A stretch of DNA of 64,000 nucleotides from Sphingomonas sp. R647 (GCF_020177055.1 NZ_JAIQXT010000002.1:62001-126000); one strand, 5' to 3'; counted from the first letter of the stretch, positions 7,697 to 16,446 are shown. Notes: generated by a model from the sequence alone, not told the origin. A program made the numbers and translations.

Positions 7697-8524
7697 CTAG
7701 CGCACGCAGGCGTCCAGGCCCTCGCGCTGGACCACGCCGATGCGCGCCGCGATCGAATTGCCATAGCGGCGGGTGAAGCCCTTGGGCGCGGTGGCCGCCC
7801 GTTTCTTGGGTAGCGGCAGCACGGCGGCGATGCGCGCTGCCTCGGCGCGGGTCAGGTTGCCCGCGCCCTTCTTGAAGTACCGACGCGCACCCGCTTCGGC
7901 GCCATAGGTGCCGATGCCGGTTTCGGCGACGTTCAGGTAAACTTCCATGATGCGGCGCTTGCCCCAGATATTCTCGATCAGGACAGTGAACCACGCCTCC
8001 AGGCCTTTGCGGAAATAGCCGCCGCCCTGCCACAGGAAGACGTTCTTCGCCGTCTGCTGGCTGATCGTCGATCCGCCGCGCAGCACCTTCCCGCCCTGTG
8101 CGTTGCGCAGCATCGCGGCGGCCATCGAGTCATAGTCGAAGCCCGAATGGGTGCAGAAACTGCTGTCCTCAGCGGCGATCGCGGCGCGGGCCATGTCAGC
8201 GTCGATGCGCGACAGCGGCACCCATTTCTTGGTCACGCCATGGCCGGTGAAAATGTCGCCCATCATCGTCAGGGTGAAGGGCGGGGGGACGAAGCGGTAG
8301 AGCGTGACCATCGCCACCGACACCAGCACGAATGCGAGCGCGCCCTTGAACAGCCAGCCGAGGATGCGGCGGCCGATCGGCTTGCGGGGCTTTTTGGGCT
8401 TCACGGGCTGGATGCCGATTCCGTCGAGATGGCCAAGGTCGGGGAGCGGACGCGCGCCGAGCGGCTGGCCCGGGCGCGGAGCACCCGGGCGCGCGCCGCC
8501 CATTGCGTCATTGGTGTCGTCCAT
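7697..8524 (-). CDS. mtgA: Monofunctional biosynthetic peptidoglycan transglycosylase
   Basis: A 275-residue GT51 glycosyltransferase that polymerises lipid II glycan strands in the periplasm. A proline-rich cytoplasmic N-terminus (about 1-50) is followed by one membrane anchor (about 55-75) and the GT51 domain. The domain has the catalytic glutamate motif EDSSFCTHSGFD and the signatures RGGSTISQQTAKN and KRRIMEVYLN. No transpeptidase domain is present, so it is the monofunctional form. It lies 17 bases downstream of rpoH on the same strand and may be co-transcribed with it. Confidence 0.93.
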   Translation of the reverse strand: MDDTNDAMGGARPGAPRPGQPLGARPLPDLGHLDGIGIQPVKPKKPRKPIGRRILGWLFKGALAFVLVSVAMVTLYRFVPPPFTLTMMGDIFTGHGVTKKWVPLSRIDADMARAAIAAEDSSFCTHSGFDYDSMAAAMLRNAQGGKVLRGGSTISQQTAKNVFLWQGGGYFRKGLEAWFTVLIENIWGKRRIMEVYLNVAETGIGTYGAEAGARRYFKKGAGNLTRAEAARIAAVLPLPKKRAATAPKGFTRRYGNSIAARIGVVQREGLDACVR

Positions 8525-8541
8525 CCGCCCTCGACCGCGAC

Positions 8542-9447
8542 TTACATCGCGGGGAGGAGGCGGCGGTCGCCGGCCAGGCGCATCATCGCCTTTTGCAGCT
8601 TTTCGAACGCGCGCACCTCGATCTGGCGGACGCGTTCGCGGCTGACGCCATAGACCTGCGACAGTTCTTCGAGCGTCTTGGGGTCGTCGGTCAGGCGGCG
8701 TTCGGTGAGGATGTGCTTCTCACGCTCGTTCAGCTCGTCCATCGCATCCACCAGCATCGAGTGGCGGACATCGGCTTCCTGCGCTTCGGCAACGACCTCA
8801 TCCTGCAGGGCGCTGTCGTCCTGCAGCCAGTCCTGCCACTGGCTCTCGCCATCTTCGCGCATCGGCACGTTGAGCGACGTGTCGCCGCCCATCGCCATGC
8901 GACGGTTCATCGACGTGACCTCTTCCTCGGTCACGCCCAGATCGGTGGCGATCTTGGCCAGATCCTCGGGCTTGAGGTCGCCGTCCTCGAACGCGTCGAG
9001 CTTGGCCTTCATCCGGCGCAGGTTGAAGAACAGCTTCTTCTGCGCAGCGGTGGTGCCCATCTTTACGAGGCTCCACGAGCGCAGGATGAATTCCTGGATC
9101 GAGGCGCGGATCCACCACATCGCATAGGTGGCGAGGCGGAAGCCGCGATCGGGCTCGAACTTCTTCACGCCCTGCATCAGGCCGATATTGCCTTCGGAAA
9201 TCAGTTCGCTGACCGGCAGGCCATAGCCGCGATAGCCCATCGCGATCTTCGCCACGAGGCGCAGATGCGAGGTGACCAGCTGCGCGGCCGCTTCGGGGTC
9301 GCCATGCTCCTGAAAGCGCTTCGCGAGCATATATTCCTGCTCGGGCGCGAGGATCGGGAACTTCTTGATCTCCGCCAGATAGCGGTTGAGGCTTGCCTCA
9401 CCGCCGAGGGCTGGGATCGTCGCCGGGACATTGCTTCCGCGGGCCAT
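8542..9447 (-). CDS. rpoH: RNA polymerase heat-shock sigma factor (sigma-32)
   Basis: About 301 residues of a group 3 sigma-70 factor. Region 2 is complete (SELISEGNIGLMQGVKKFEP, then YAMWWIRASIQEF). The RpoH box QKKLFFNLRRMK is present and marks it as sigma-32 rather than another sigma. Region 4 ends with the helix-turn-helix VSRERVRQIEVRAFEKLQ. The ATG at 9447 is preferred because GGGAG lies nine bases upstream; a GTG two codons earlier is possible. A TATAAA sequence at 9481-9486 (read on minus) is a possible -10 element. Confidence 0.96.
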   Translation of the reverse strand: MARGSNVPATIPALGGEASLNRYLAEIKKFPILAPEQEYMLAKRFQEHGDPEAAAQLVTSHLRLVAKIAMGYRGYGLPVSELISEGNIGLMQGVKKFEPDRGFRLATYAMWWIRASIQEFILRSWSLVKMGTTAAQKKLFFNLRRMKAKLDAFEDGDLKPEDLAKIATDLGVTEEEVTSMNRRMAMGGDTSLNVPMREDGESQWQDWLQDDSALQDEVVAEAQEADVRHSMLVDAMDELNEREKHILTERRLTDDPKTLEELSQVYGVSRERVRQIEVRAFEKLQKAMMRLAGDRRLLPAM

Positions 9448-9531
9448 GGTCACTTACTCCCTTTAATTGGGCTTCCCCCCTTTATAGGCGAGGACGCCGG
9501 TCGACCCTCCATTTGGACGAGTCAGAAAATA

Positions 9532-10479
9532 CTATACGATGAGGTTAGCCATCAGTTCCTGCATGTCCGCCGGCATTTCGCTATCGAACGCCAAAGCGTG
9601 ACTATGGATAGGATGGATGAACCCCAACCGGGCGGCGTGCAAGGCCTGGCGGTGGAAACCCAAGGTTTCCAGCACCTCCCGGTGTTCTTTTTTCGTTCTA
9701 CCATAAACCGGGTCGCCGAGCAACGGGTGACCGAGCGACGCCATATGCACGCGCACCTGATGCGTGCGGCCGGTTTCGAGGCGGCATTCGACCAAAGCTG
9801 CCTCGTGCAGCGGCTTTACCAGCGTCCAGTGGGTGACAGCGCGCTTGCCACCCGGCTGGATGGCGATCTTCTTGCGGTTTTGCGGCGAGCGCGCAAGCGG
9901 CGCATCGACGCTTCCGCCTGACGTTTTCGGTCGGCCAGAGACGATCGCCTGATAGCGGCGGTCGATCGAATGATCCTTGAACTGGCGGGCGAGGCCGACA
10001 TGTGCGCGGTCGGTCTTCGCCGCGACCATCAAGCCCGACGTGTCCTTGTCGATGCGGTGGACGATGCCCGGCCGCGCGACGCCGCCGATGCCCGACAGGC
10101 TGCCCTGGCAATGGTGGAGCAGCGCGTTGACCAGCGTGCCGTCGAAATTGCCCGCAGCGGGGTGGACGACCAGCCCGGCCTGCTTGTCGATGACGATCAG
10201 ATGTTCATCCTCGAACACCACGGTGAGCGCGATGTCCTGCGCCTCGTTATGCGCAGGCTCGGGTTCGGGGACGTTGAGCGTGAACAGCGCGCCGCCGGGC
10301 GCCTTTTTCTTCGGATCGCGGATCAGACCATCGGGGCCGGTGACGTTGCCGGTGGAGATCAGCGCCTTGATCCGCTCGCGCGACAACGTGGGCAGCGCAT
10401 CCGCCAAAGCCCGGTCGAGCCGCCAGCCATCTGCTGCATCCGCGATCCGCGCTTCGAGTGTGGAAACCCCCCGGTTCAT
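9532..10479 (-). CDS. rluD: 23S rRNA pseudouridine synthase, RluD-like
   Basis: A 315-residue RluA-family pseudouridine synthase with an N-terminal S4 RNA-binding domain (about 18-75) and the catalytic motif HRIDKDTSGL with D144. The C-terminal GRTHQVRVHMASLGHPLLGD motif is also intact. RluD modifies helix 69 of 23S rRNA; RluA or RluC are less likely given the S4 domain and length. It is divergent from the JAMM-protease gene with only 18 bases between the two starts, so their promoters must overlap or the transcripts have very short leaders. Confidence 0.93.
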   Translation of the reverse strand: MNRGVSTLEARIADAADGWRLDRALADALPTLSRERIKALISTGNVTGPDGLIRDPKKKAPGGALFTLNVPEPEPAHNEAQDIALTVVFEDEHLIVIDKQAGLVVHPAAGNFDGTLVNALLHHCQGSLSGIGGVARPGIVHRIDKDTSGLMVAAKTDRAHVGLARQFKDHSIDRRYQAIVSGRPKTSGGSVDAPLARSPQNRKKIAIQPGGKRAVTHWTLVKPLHEAALVECRLETGRTHQVRVHMASLGHPLLGDPVYGRTKKEHREVLETLGFHRQALHAARLGFIHPIHSHALAFDSEMPADMQELMANLIV

Positions 10480-10497
10480 TGCTGTAGGGAAATGGGA

Positions 10498-10902
10498 ATG
10501 GGATTGCGGATTTCAAGCTGTGTTATCGCGCTAATCCAGCGTGCTGCGGCCGACGCCGCGCCGCTGGAGGCGTGCGGGCTGTTGTTCGGGGCGGATGGGG
10601 TCGAGCGGGCGAGCGTGGAGGCGAATGTCGCGGACGATCCGGCGCGGCGGTTCGAGATTGATCCGGGGGCGCTGATTGCGGCGCTGCGGGCCGAGCGTGG
10701 GGGCGGGGACAAGGTCATCGGCTATTGGCACTCGCACCCGTCCGGGGATGCGACCCCGTCCGCGACCGATGCGGCGATGGCGGCGGCGGACGGGAAGCTG
10801 TGGGTGATCGTCGGGGGGGACGCGGTAACCGCGTGGCGCGCGGGGGCGCGCGGGCTGCATGGGCGGTTCGAGCGGATGGAGGTCGAAACGGTGCTGCCTT
10901 GA
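10498..10902 (+). CDS. M67 family JAMM/MPN+ metallopeptidase
   Basis: A 134-residue zinc protease domain with a full JAMM signature: E24 and H78-S-H80-P...S88-x2-D91. Bacterial stand-alone JAMM proteins cleave C-terminal extensions of ubiquitin-like sulfur carriers or act on cysteine-biosynthesis carriers. No ThiS/MoaD-like or E1-like partner gene is nearby, so the substrate is unknown. The ATG at 10498 has AGGGA seven bases upstream; another ATG at 10492 is too close to that site. Confidence 0.88.
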   Translation: MGLRISSCVIALIQRAAADAAPLEACGLLFGADGVERASVEANVADDPARRFEIDPGALIAALRAERGGGDKVIGYWHSHPSGDATPSATDAAMAAADGKLWVIVGGDAVTAWRAGARGLHGRFERMEVETVLP

Positions 10903-11076
10903 CCGCATTGGAACCTTTACGGACGCGGTCTATGCAGTTGACGAGGCTCGGGTTGCAGCATGTCGATTACGGCAAACAATATGACATTCGTATCGAAGAG
11001 GCGCCCGACTGACCGTTCACGTCGCTCCCAGGGTTGCTTCGCCACGCTTGCCGCAAGCGGGTGTGAGGCGGGCCTC

Positions 11077-11101
11077 GGAACGTTCCGGTTCCGACCTTGT
11101 T
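11077..11101 (+). promoter_or_regulatory. Candidate EcfG promoter before small membrane gene
   Basis: GGAAC at 11077-11081 is followed after 16 bases by TGTT at 11098-11101. Its start site would be about 20 bases before the ATG at 11129. Two interleaved GGAAC/GTTCC inversions (11077-11092) make the -35 region partly palindromic. Confidence 0.5.
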
Positions 11102-11128
11102 ACCCCTTCATCGCAAATGGGAATGAAC

Positions 11129-11275
11129 ATGCTCTGGACTATCGCCGTTATCTTGCTGGTTCTCTGGCTGCTGGGTTTCTCGCTCAATGTTGCCGGCGGC
11201 CTGATCCATCTCATCCTCATTGTCGCGCTGATCGTCGTGGTCGTTCAGTTCCTCAAGGGGCGTCGCGGGGTTTGA
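11129..11275 (+). CDS. Lmo0937-like small membrane protein
   Basis: A 48-residue, almost entirely hydrophobic protein (MLWTIAVILLVLWLLGF, then LIHLILIVALIVVVVQFL) ending in a basic GRRGV tail. This fits the lmo0937/DUF5670-type family of tiny two-helix membrane proteins. Three in-frame ATGs exist (11117, 11123, 11129). The last is chosen because GGGA sits six bases upstream and the family starts at MLWT. A general-stress-type promoter lies just upstream. Function is unknown. Confidence 0.75.
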   Translation: MLWTIAVILLVLWLLGFSLNVAGGLIHLILIVALIVVVVQFLKGRRGV

Positions 11276-11312
11276 TGAGCGGGTTCCAAAAGGTGGAGCG
11301 CGCTCAAGCCGC

Positions 11313-11352
11313 TTGAGGAAGCCCGGCCCCGGCTCAAGGCCGGGGCGACGGG
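11313..11352. repeat. Dispersed GC-rich repeat unit (GGCTCAAGGCCGGGG type)
   Basis: The short segment between the tiny membrane protein and the SDR gene holds a partial copy of a CCCCGG...CCGGGG repeat, with CCCGGCC and GGCCGGG facing each other. Related units occur at 30720 and 31962-32046. Confidence 0.5.
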
Positions 11353-11357
11353 GATGA

Positions 11358-12119
11358 TCAATGCTGCGCGCCCTTCACCATCGCGGTGAGTTGCTCGAGC
11401 GTCGCGTCGAAGCGGCCTTCGGCCTCGGCGTTGCGCAGCGGCTTTACGCGCTCGACCAGCACTTCCTTTGGCGTCGGGGTCTGTCCGAACAGCGCCATCA
11501 CTTCGTCAGCGAAATCGTCGAGCGGCTGATAGGCGGCACGCTCGCGCTGGCCGGGGGTGAGGTCCGTCTGGACGGCGGGCGGGGCGAGTTCGATCACTTC
11601 CACCGATCCTGCCAGCGCATCCCGGAGCGAGAGGGTGTAGCTGTGGATCGCCGCCTTGGTCGCGCTGTAGGTTGCGGCGATGACCAAAGGCACGAAGGCG
11701 AGACCGGAGGTGACGTTGACGATTGCCGCGTCGTCCTGCGCCTTCAGATGATCGACCAGCGCGTTGGTCAGGCGGATCGGGCCGAGCAGATTGGTGGTGA
11801 TTGTCGCCTCGGCATCGGTCAGGTCGCGGCGGGTGGACAGGTCCTCGTAGCGCATGACCCCGGCATTGTTGATGACGACATTGAGCGCCGGGTGGGCGGC
11901 GATCAGGTCGGCGGCGAAGGTTTCGATGGCTTCGACGCTGTCGATGTCGAGCGTCATGGCGTGCATGTTCTCGCGACCGGCGATCGCGGCGTCGAGCGCG
12001 TCGCGGCGGCGGCCGGCGACGATCACGGTGTTGCCGGCATCGTGCAGGCGATGGGCGAGCGCCTCGCCGATGCCCGACCCGCCGCCGGTGATGAGGATGG
12101 TGTTGTCGGACTGTTTCAT
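11358..12119 (-). CDS. Short-chain dehydrogenase/reductase (DltE-like)
   Basis: A classical SDR of 253 residues with the cofactor motif TGGGSGIG, the NNAG motif and the catalytic YSATK pair. Its pattern resembles DltE-type oxidoreductases; the real substrate is unknown. The ATG at 12119 has GGAG six bases upstream and is preferred to the one at 12131, which has no ribosome-binding site. It is divergent from an HxlR regulator gene, a common arrangement in which HxlR controls the neighbouring oxidoreductase. A TATAAT on the minus strand (12192-12197) is a good -10 for this gene. Confidence 0.9.
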   Translation of the reverse strand: MKQSDNTILITGGGSGIGEALAHRLHDAGNTVIVAGRRRDALDAAIAGRENMHAMTLDIDSVEAIETFAADLIAAHPALNVVINNAGVMRYEDLSTRRDLTDAEATITTNLLGPIRLTNALVDHLKAQDDAAIVNVTSGLAFVPLVIAATYSATKAAIHSYTLSLRDALAGSVEVIELAPPAVQTDLTPGQRERAAYQPLDDFADEVMALFGQTPTPKEVLVERVKPLRNAEAEGRFDATLEQLTAMVKGAQH

Positions 12120-12170
12120 CTGCGTCTCCATGGGATGTGGTGACGGGGATTTAGGGGCACGCTATCGTAT

Positions 12171-12210
12171 CGAAAGAAGGCACCCGAAAGAATTATACTT
12201 ACCGAAAAGA
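12171..12210. promoter_or_regulatory. Divergent SDR/HxlR promoter with CGAAAGA repeats
   Basis: CGAAAGA occurs at 12171-12177 and 12185-12191, and CGAAAAGA at 12203-12210. Between them sits a double -10: TATACT on plus (12194-12199) and TATAAT on minus (12192-12197). The direct repeats are candidate HxlR binding sites that would control both genes. Confidence 0.45.
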
Positions 12211-12221
12211 GAGTGTGGGCG

Positions 12222-12593
12222 ATGGGCAATGGCGAGTGGCATGCGAGCGATCCGCGGGTCGATGCGCTGGTCTACGATCTGATCGGCGCGGTCGCCGACA
12301 AATGGTCGATGATTCTGCTGGAGACGCTGGATGAGCGCGGCGAGATGCGGTTCACGCACCTGTCGAAGGCGATTCCGGGGATCAGCCAGAAGATGCTGAC
12401 GCAGACGCTGCGGCGGATGGAGCGCGACGGGTTCGTCACGCGGACGGTGCATGCCGTTGTGCCGCCGCGCGTGGACTATCGGCTGACCCCGCTGGGCGAG
12501 AGTTTGGGTGAGGCGTTTTGCGGGGTGTGGCATTGGGCCGAGGCGAACCTCGACGCGGTGGCCAAGGCGCGCGAGGGGTTTGACGGGCGCTAG
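12222..12593 (+). CDS. HxlR family winged-helix transcriptional regulator
   Basis: About 123 residues matching the HxlR domain: GAVADKWSMILLETL, the HTH GISQKMLTQTLRRMERDGFV and the wing residues VPPRVDYRLTPLG. HxlR proteins bind as dimers and often respond to aldehydes or oxidants. The ATG at 12222 is preferred to a GTG at 12213. It faces away from the SDR gene over about 100 bases with shared promoter elements, which makes that SDR its likely target. Confidence 0.9.
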   Translation: MGNGEWHASDPRVDALVYDLIGAVADKWSMILLETLDERGEMRFTHLSKAIPGISQKMLTQTLRRMERDGFVTRTVHAVVPPRVDYRLTPLGESLGEAFCGVWHWAEANLDAVAKAREGFDGR

Positions 12594-12603
12594 GGGTATC
12601 CCA

Positions 12604-12688
12604 GCCTCGGTTTGCCCTGAGCCTGTCGAAGGGCGGAATACCACCGCTTTCGGGGCAGGTGCTTCGACAAGCTCAGCACAAACGGATG
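12604..12688. repeat. Inverted pair of CTTCGACA-GCTCAG type repeats
   Basis: Bases around 12607-12632 (GCCCTGAGCCTGTCGAAGG) and 12658-12685 (GCTTCGACAAGCTCAGC) are inverted relatives of a widespread sphingomonad extragenic repeat. They lie between the convergent hxlR and hydrolase genes and could form a terminator-like hairpin for both. Confidence 0.7.
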
Positions 12689-12696
12689 TGGGTGGC

Positions 12697-13974
12697 TCAA
12701 TCCCCCTTCGGCCCAAGATAGTCCGTGCCATATACCGCCTTGCGGATATCCGTGTGCAGCGTCCCGTCGAACGGGAAGGTCTGGACGAAGAATACCACCG
12801 CCATGTTGTTGGCCGGATCGACCCAGAACAAGGTGCTGGCCGCGCCGTCCCAGAAGAATTCGCCGACCGCGCCGCGATTGCGGTCCGGCGTCGAGGGGCG
12901 GGCGGTGCGGACGGCGAAGTTGACGCCGAAGCCGCCGTCGATCTTGCCCATCAGCCACTCGCGTTCCTTGATCGCGGGGTCGAGGTGATCGGTCGCCATC
13001 AGGCGGATCGTTGCGGGCTTGAGCAGGCGCGCGCCGTCCAGCTCGCCGCCGTTCAGCAGCATTCGGGCAAAGCGCATATAATCGTCGATCGGCGCGACGA
13101 TGCCGGCGCCGCCCATGGTCAGCGGCACGCCGGGGAAGTTGCGCTCGCGCATCGCCGCCTCAGGCTGGCGGGTCATGCCGGTCGGCCCCTTCACATAGGT
13201 CGCGGCGAAGCGGGGGAGGCGGTCCATCGGCTGGTGCCAGCCGGCCTCGCGCATCTTCAGCGGATCGAAGATGTGCTTCTGGACATAGTCGGTGAACTTC
13301 ATGCCCGACAGGCGCTCGACCAGCAGCGCCTGGACATCGACCGATACGCTGTAATGCCATTCGGTGCCGGGTTCGGAGAGCAGGGGCACCTTGGCCAGCC
13401 GCCGACCGAACTCCGCCAGCGTGTTCTGCGGGTTGAGCGGATCGGCGGCGGCGAACGCCTTGTGCGCCGCAGTCGGGCCGTCGCCATAGGCAAAGCCGGC
13501 GGTGTGGCGCAGCACGTCGCGGATGGTGATCGGACGGCTCGCGGCGCGCCACAGCGGCTTGCCATCGGGGCCGGTGCCGTCCTGCACCTGCATATTCGCG
13601 AAATCGGGGAGGTAGCGCGCGAGCGGATCGTCGAGGCGGAACTTGCCCTGTTCCCACAGCTGCATCAGCGCGACGCCGGTCACCGGCTTGGTCATCGAAT
13701 AGATTTGCACCAGCGTGTCGCGGGCGAAGGGGCGGGCGGCCTCACGATCGGCGACGCCACGCGCGGCGAAATGCACCTCGCGCCCGTCCTTCCACACCAG
13801 CACCGACCCGCCGACCGCGCGACCATCGGCGATCATCTTCGCCAGCATCGCGTCGATCCGCTTGGTGTCGAGCTTCACGGCGTCGGCGGGGGCCGCGCGG
13901 GTCTGGGCGAGCGCGGGGGCCAAGGGCGCCGTAAGCGCCAGAGCCGTCAACGTTGTCAGTGCAAAGCGGTACAT
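12697..13974 (-). CDS. Serine hydrolase, class C beta-lactamase / family VIII esterase-like
   Basis: A 425-residue exported hydrolase with a Sec signal peptide ending near APALAQ (about 23). It has the nucleophile motif S93-M-T-K96 and a tyrosine motif Y208-S-V in EWHYSVSVD. In place of the KTG box it has a W-D-G-type motif (FFWDGAAST). That combination is typical of EstB-like family VIII carboxylesterases rather than true AmpC. The ATG at 13974 follows a strong GGAGGGG site five bases away. No linked regulator is visible. Confidence 0.88.
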   Translation of the reverse strand: MYRFALTTLTALALTAPLAPALAQTRAAPADAVKLDTKRIDAMLAKMIADGRAVGGSVLVWKDGREVHFAARGVADREAARPFARDTLVQIYSMTKPVTGVALMQLWEQGKFRLDDPLARYLPDFANMQVQDGTGPDGKPLWRAASRPITIRDVLRHTAGFAYGDGPTAAHKAFAAADPLNPQNTLAEFGRRLAKVPLLSEPGTEWHYSVSVDVQALLVERLSGMKFTDYVQKHIFDPLKMREAGWHQPMDRLPRFAATYVKGPTGMTRQPEAAMRERNFPGVPLTMGGAGIVAPIDDYMRFARMLLNGGELDGARLLKPATIRLMATDHLDPAIKEREWLMGKIDGGFGVNFAVRTARPSTPDRNRGAVGEFFWDGAASTLFWVDPANNMAVVFFVQTFPFDGTLHTDIRKAVYGTDYLGPKGD

Positions 13975-14068
13975 ACAATCCCCTCCATGAATTTTGCAGC
14001 ACGCTAGCCGGGCGCGCCGCGCGACGAAAGGGGCGTCGCGTGGCGCACATGCCGAAATACGGCGAACC

Positions 14069-14491
14069 TCAGCCGCGCCGACGCCAGAGCCATGCGCCGA
14101 TTGCCGCGACGACGGCGAGCGCCCAGGGCAGGTCGAACGATAGCGTCTGGCCGAACATGGGGGCGATGACTTCCGCGAGCGGCGGCACCACCAGCGCGAC
14201 CAGGCCTGCGGCAGCGAGGCAGAGCGTGGCGGTCGCACGGTGATACTCGTCGGCCGCGCGCCAACTGCTCCACAGATAGGTCAGGATCAACGCCGCAACA
14301 CCCAGCATCAGCGCCGAGCGTATCGGCAACGGCATCCCGTCGCCCGGCGCGCCGCGAATGCCGTCGGCCACCCCGATCGCGAACGGGATCGCGATCAGCA
14401 GCGCGACCACCCCGATTGTCAGCCACCGATTGCGCCGCCGACTGCGATCCGCGCGCGCCGCATGCTGTTGCTCACCCCAGCGTTCAGTCAT
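14069..14491 (-). CDS. Hypothetical membrane protein coupled to XRE regulator
   Basis: About 140 residues: a basic N-terminus (RADRSRRRNRW) and four hydrophobic helices, ending in WRRRG. The start at 14491 overlaps the end of the XRE regulator gene by a few bases, with GGGA upstream. The pair (small XRE repressor followed by a three- to four-helix membrane protein) is common in proteobacteria and usually has no known function. Confidence 0.78.
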   Translation of the reverse strand: MTERWGEQQHAARADRSRRRNRWLTIGVVALLIAIPFAIGVADGIRGAPGDGMPLPIRSALMLGVAALILTYLWSSWRAADEYHRATATLCLAAAGLVALVVPPLAEVIAPMFGQTLSFDLPWALAVVAAIGAWLWRRRG

Positions 14492-14687
14492 CGTCATTCC
14501 CGTCATTGAAGATTTCCCCGATTGGCTGTCCGAACAGGCGCGCGAGCCGGAATGCGAGCGAGAGCGAGGGATCGTGCTTGCCGGTCTCGATCGCATTGAT
14601 CGCCTGACGCGACACGTCGATCCGGCCGGCAAGCTCGGCTTGGCTCCAGTCGCGTTCGGCGCGCAGCACTTTCAACCTGTTCCGCAC
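14484..14687 (-). CDS. Small XRE-family helix-turn-helix repressor
   Basis: A 67-residue single-domain HTH_3 protein with the recognition region LAGRIDVSRQAINAIETG and a tail LARLFGQPIGEIF typical of YgzD/PlcR-like short repressors. The family starts at RLKxLRAER, so the GTG at 14687 is chosen. An upstream ATG at 14768 lies inside the promoter and cannot be the start. Two operator-like palindromes overlap the -35 and -10 upstream, which implies autorepression together with the overlapping membrane-protein gene. Confidence 0.85.
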   Translation of the reverse strand: MRNRLKVLRAERDWSQAELAGRIDVSRQAINAIETGKHDPSLSLAFRLARLFGQPIGEIFNDGNDDD

Positions 14688-14723
14688 GCCGCCCGCTTTG
14701 CTGTTCAAAAACACACGACCCGG

Positions 14724-14780
14724 TGTCAGGTCTTCCTGACATATTGCGGCGAAGAATCGGCTTGTCAATAAAACCTGACA
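14724..14780 (-). promoter_or_regulatory. Strong promoter with two 18-bp operators for the XRE operon
   Basis: Read on the minus strand, -35 TTGACA (14763-14768) and -10 AATATG/ATATGT (14739-14745) are spaced 17-18 bases. Operator 1 (14724-14741) is TGTCAGG-N4-CCTGACA, a perfect palindrome. Operator 2 (14763-14780) is TGTCAAT-N4-CCTGACA. They sit on the -10 and -35, centres 39 bases apart. Confidence 0.75.
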
Positions 14781-14854
14781 TTTTGTCGTGAGAACGTTGC
14801 ATATCGTGGTTTGCCGCGCTTGCAGCGGCGGCGCGGCTGGGCCAAAGGGGAGGG

Positions 14855-15499
14855 ATGAACATTTCGCCGACCGACTTTGCCAGCTTGCTCTGCTCGCGCC
14901 TGTGCCACGACCTGTTGAGCCCCGTGGGCGCGCTCAACAATGGGCTGGAGCTGCTCGCCGACGAGCATGATCCCGAGATGCGCGCGCGCTGCCTGGAATT
15001 GCTCGCGGAGAGCGCGAAGGCGAGTGCGAACAAGCTGAAATTCTTCCGGCTGGCGTTCGGTGCGGCGGGCGGGTTCGGCGACACCGTCGACACGCGTGAG
15101 GCGCAGGCGGCGATCGACGGCCTGTTCGGTGACAATCACCGCGTGTCGATCGGCTGGATGGTCGAGGATCCCGTGCTGCCCAAACAGGTGATCAAGGTGC
15201 TGCTCAACCTTGCGCTGATCGGCGGCGATGCGCTGGTGCGCGGTGGGCAGCTGGATATCGGCGCCGAGGCGCGCGACGATATGGTCGAGATCGTGGTGCG
15301 CGCGCAGGGGCCGCGTATCGTGCTGGATGGCGAGCTGCGCGGTGCGCTGAGCGGCGATACCGGCGATTCGCCGGTGACCCCGCGCGCGGCGGCGGCGTAT
15401 CTGGTGCATCAGCTGGTGACGCAGGGTGGCGGCGAGCTGCAGGTTTCGCCGCCCGACGCCGATGTGCTGCTGTTCGGGGCAGCGTTCAACCTCAGCTGA
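14855..15499 (+). CDS. chpT: Histidine phosphotransferase ChpT
   Basis: A 214-residue ChpT: the dimerisation/phosphorylation helix [19 protein letters not shown] with H18, followed by a degenerate HATPase-like domain. ChpT passes phosphate from the hybrid kinase CckA to CtrA and CpdR, the alphaproteobacterial cell-cycle and motility relay. A strong AAAGGGGAGGG site precedes the ATG. The next gene overlaps by TGATG. CckA and CtrA are not in this window, but CtrA-like boxes are (19233, 55834). Confidence 0.93.
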   Translation: MNISPTDFASLLCSRLCHDLLSPVGALNNGLELLADEHDPEMRARCLELLAESAKASANKLKFFRLAFGAAGGFGDTVDTREAQAAIDGLFGDNHRVSIGWMVEDPVLPKQVIKVLLNLALIGGDALVRGGQLDIGAEARDDMVEIVVRAQGPRIVLDGELRGALSGDTGDSPVTPRAAAAYLVHQLVTQGGGELQVSPPDADVLLFGAAFNLS

Positions 15500-16446
15500 T
15501 GGACGGCCCGGTCCGCGTCGCGGCGCTTTACCAGTTCACCCGGTTCGACGATCCGGCGGCGCTACGCGGCCCGCTGCTGGACCTGTGCGTCGCGCAGGGG
15601 GTGAAGGGCACGCTGCTGCTCGCGCGGGAGGGGGTCAACGGTACGATTGCCGGGAGCGATGCGGCGATCGACGCGGTGCTGGCGCATGTCCGCGCGCTGC
15701 CCGGATGCGCCGCGATCGACGTCAAATTCTCGCACGCCGAAGCGATGCCGTTCCACCGGATGAAGGTGCGCCTCAAGCGTGAGATCGTGACGATGGGCCA
15801 GCCGGACATCGATCCGCTTGCCGGGGTGGGGCACTATGTCGCGCCGACCGAGTGGAACGACCTGATCGCCGATCCGGACACGGTGCTGATCGACACGCGC
15901 AACGATTATGAGGTCGCGATCGGCACGTTTCGTGGCGCGATCGACCCGCAGACGCGCAGCTTCAGCGAGTTTCCCGACTGGTTCCGCGCCAAGCGCGCGG
16001 AGATCGAGGCGGAGGGACGCACGCCCAAGATCGCGATGTTCTGCACCGGCGGCATCCGCTGCGAGAAATCGACCGCATTCGCGAAGGCGGAGGGGGTAGA
16101 GCAGGTGTATCACCTCAAGGGCGGCATCCTCGCCTATCTGGAAGCGGTGCCGCAGGACCGCAGCCTGTGGGACGGCGAGTGCTTCGTCTTCGACGAGCGG
16201 GTGGCGGTGAAGCATGGCCTTGAGGTCGGCGAGCATGTCCTGTGCCGTGCGTGCCGGATGCCGGTAAACCCGGAGGGACAGGCGTCGGCGGACTATGTCG
16301 AGGGCGTTAGCTGCCCGGCTTGCGTCGGGACGCGCACCGAGGAACAGCGCGCCAGCTATGCCGAACGGCATCGCCAGTCGTTGCTGGCGCAGGCACGTGG
16401 CGAGGCGCATGTCGGCGCGGTGTTTCGCGAGCATGAGCCTGACTGA
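15499..16446 (+). CDS. trhO: tRNA uridine(34) hydroxylase (rhodanese-like, YceA/TrhO)
   Basis: A 315-residue protein with an N-terminal acylphosphatase-like domain ([18 protein letters not shown]) and a rhodanese domain with the catalytic loop [11 protein letters not shown]. The C-terminal cysteines (CRACRMP, CPACVG) form a zinc-like knuckle. TrhO makes 5-hydroxyuridine at the wobble position of tRNAs. Its start overlaps the chpT stop, so it is coupled to chpT, with no obvious functional link. Confidence 0.93.
   Translation: MDGPVRVAALYQFTRFDDPAALRGPLLDLCVAQGVKGTLLLAREGVNGTIAGSDAAIDAVLAHVRALPGCAAIDVKFSHAEAMPFHRMKVRLKREIVTMGQPDIDPLAGVGHYVAPTEWNDLIADPDTVLIDTRNDYEVAIGTFRGAIDPQTRSFSEFPDWFRAKRAEIEAEGRTPKIAMFCTGGIRCEKSTAFAKAEGVEQVYHLKGGILAYLEAVPQDRSLWDGECFVFDERVAVKHGLEVGEHVLCRACRMPVNPEGQASADYVEGVSCPACVGTRTEEQRASYAERHRQSLLAQARGEAHVGAVFREHEPD

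Noticed and set aside
8503..9921. 472-codon plus-strand frame opposite rpoH and rluD
   Set aside because: Antisense shadow of two clear housekeeping genes; no family features.
10960..11316. 118-codon frame overlapping the tiny membrane-protein gene
   Set aside because: Runs through the EcfG-like promoter and in a different frame from a family-typical small protein; arginine/cysteine-rich composition is typical of a shadow frame.
12697..13974. AmpC beta-lactamase
   Set aside because: The KTG box is replaced by a W-D-G type motif and the tyrosine motif is YSV, which fits family VIII esterases better.
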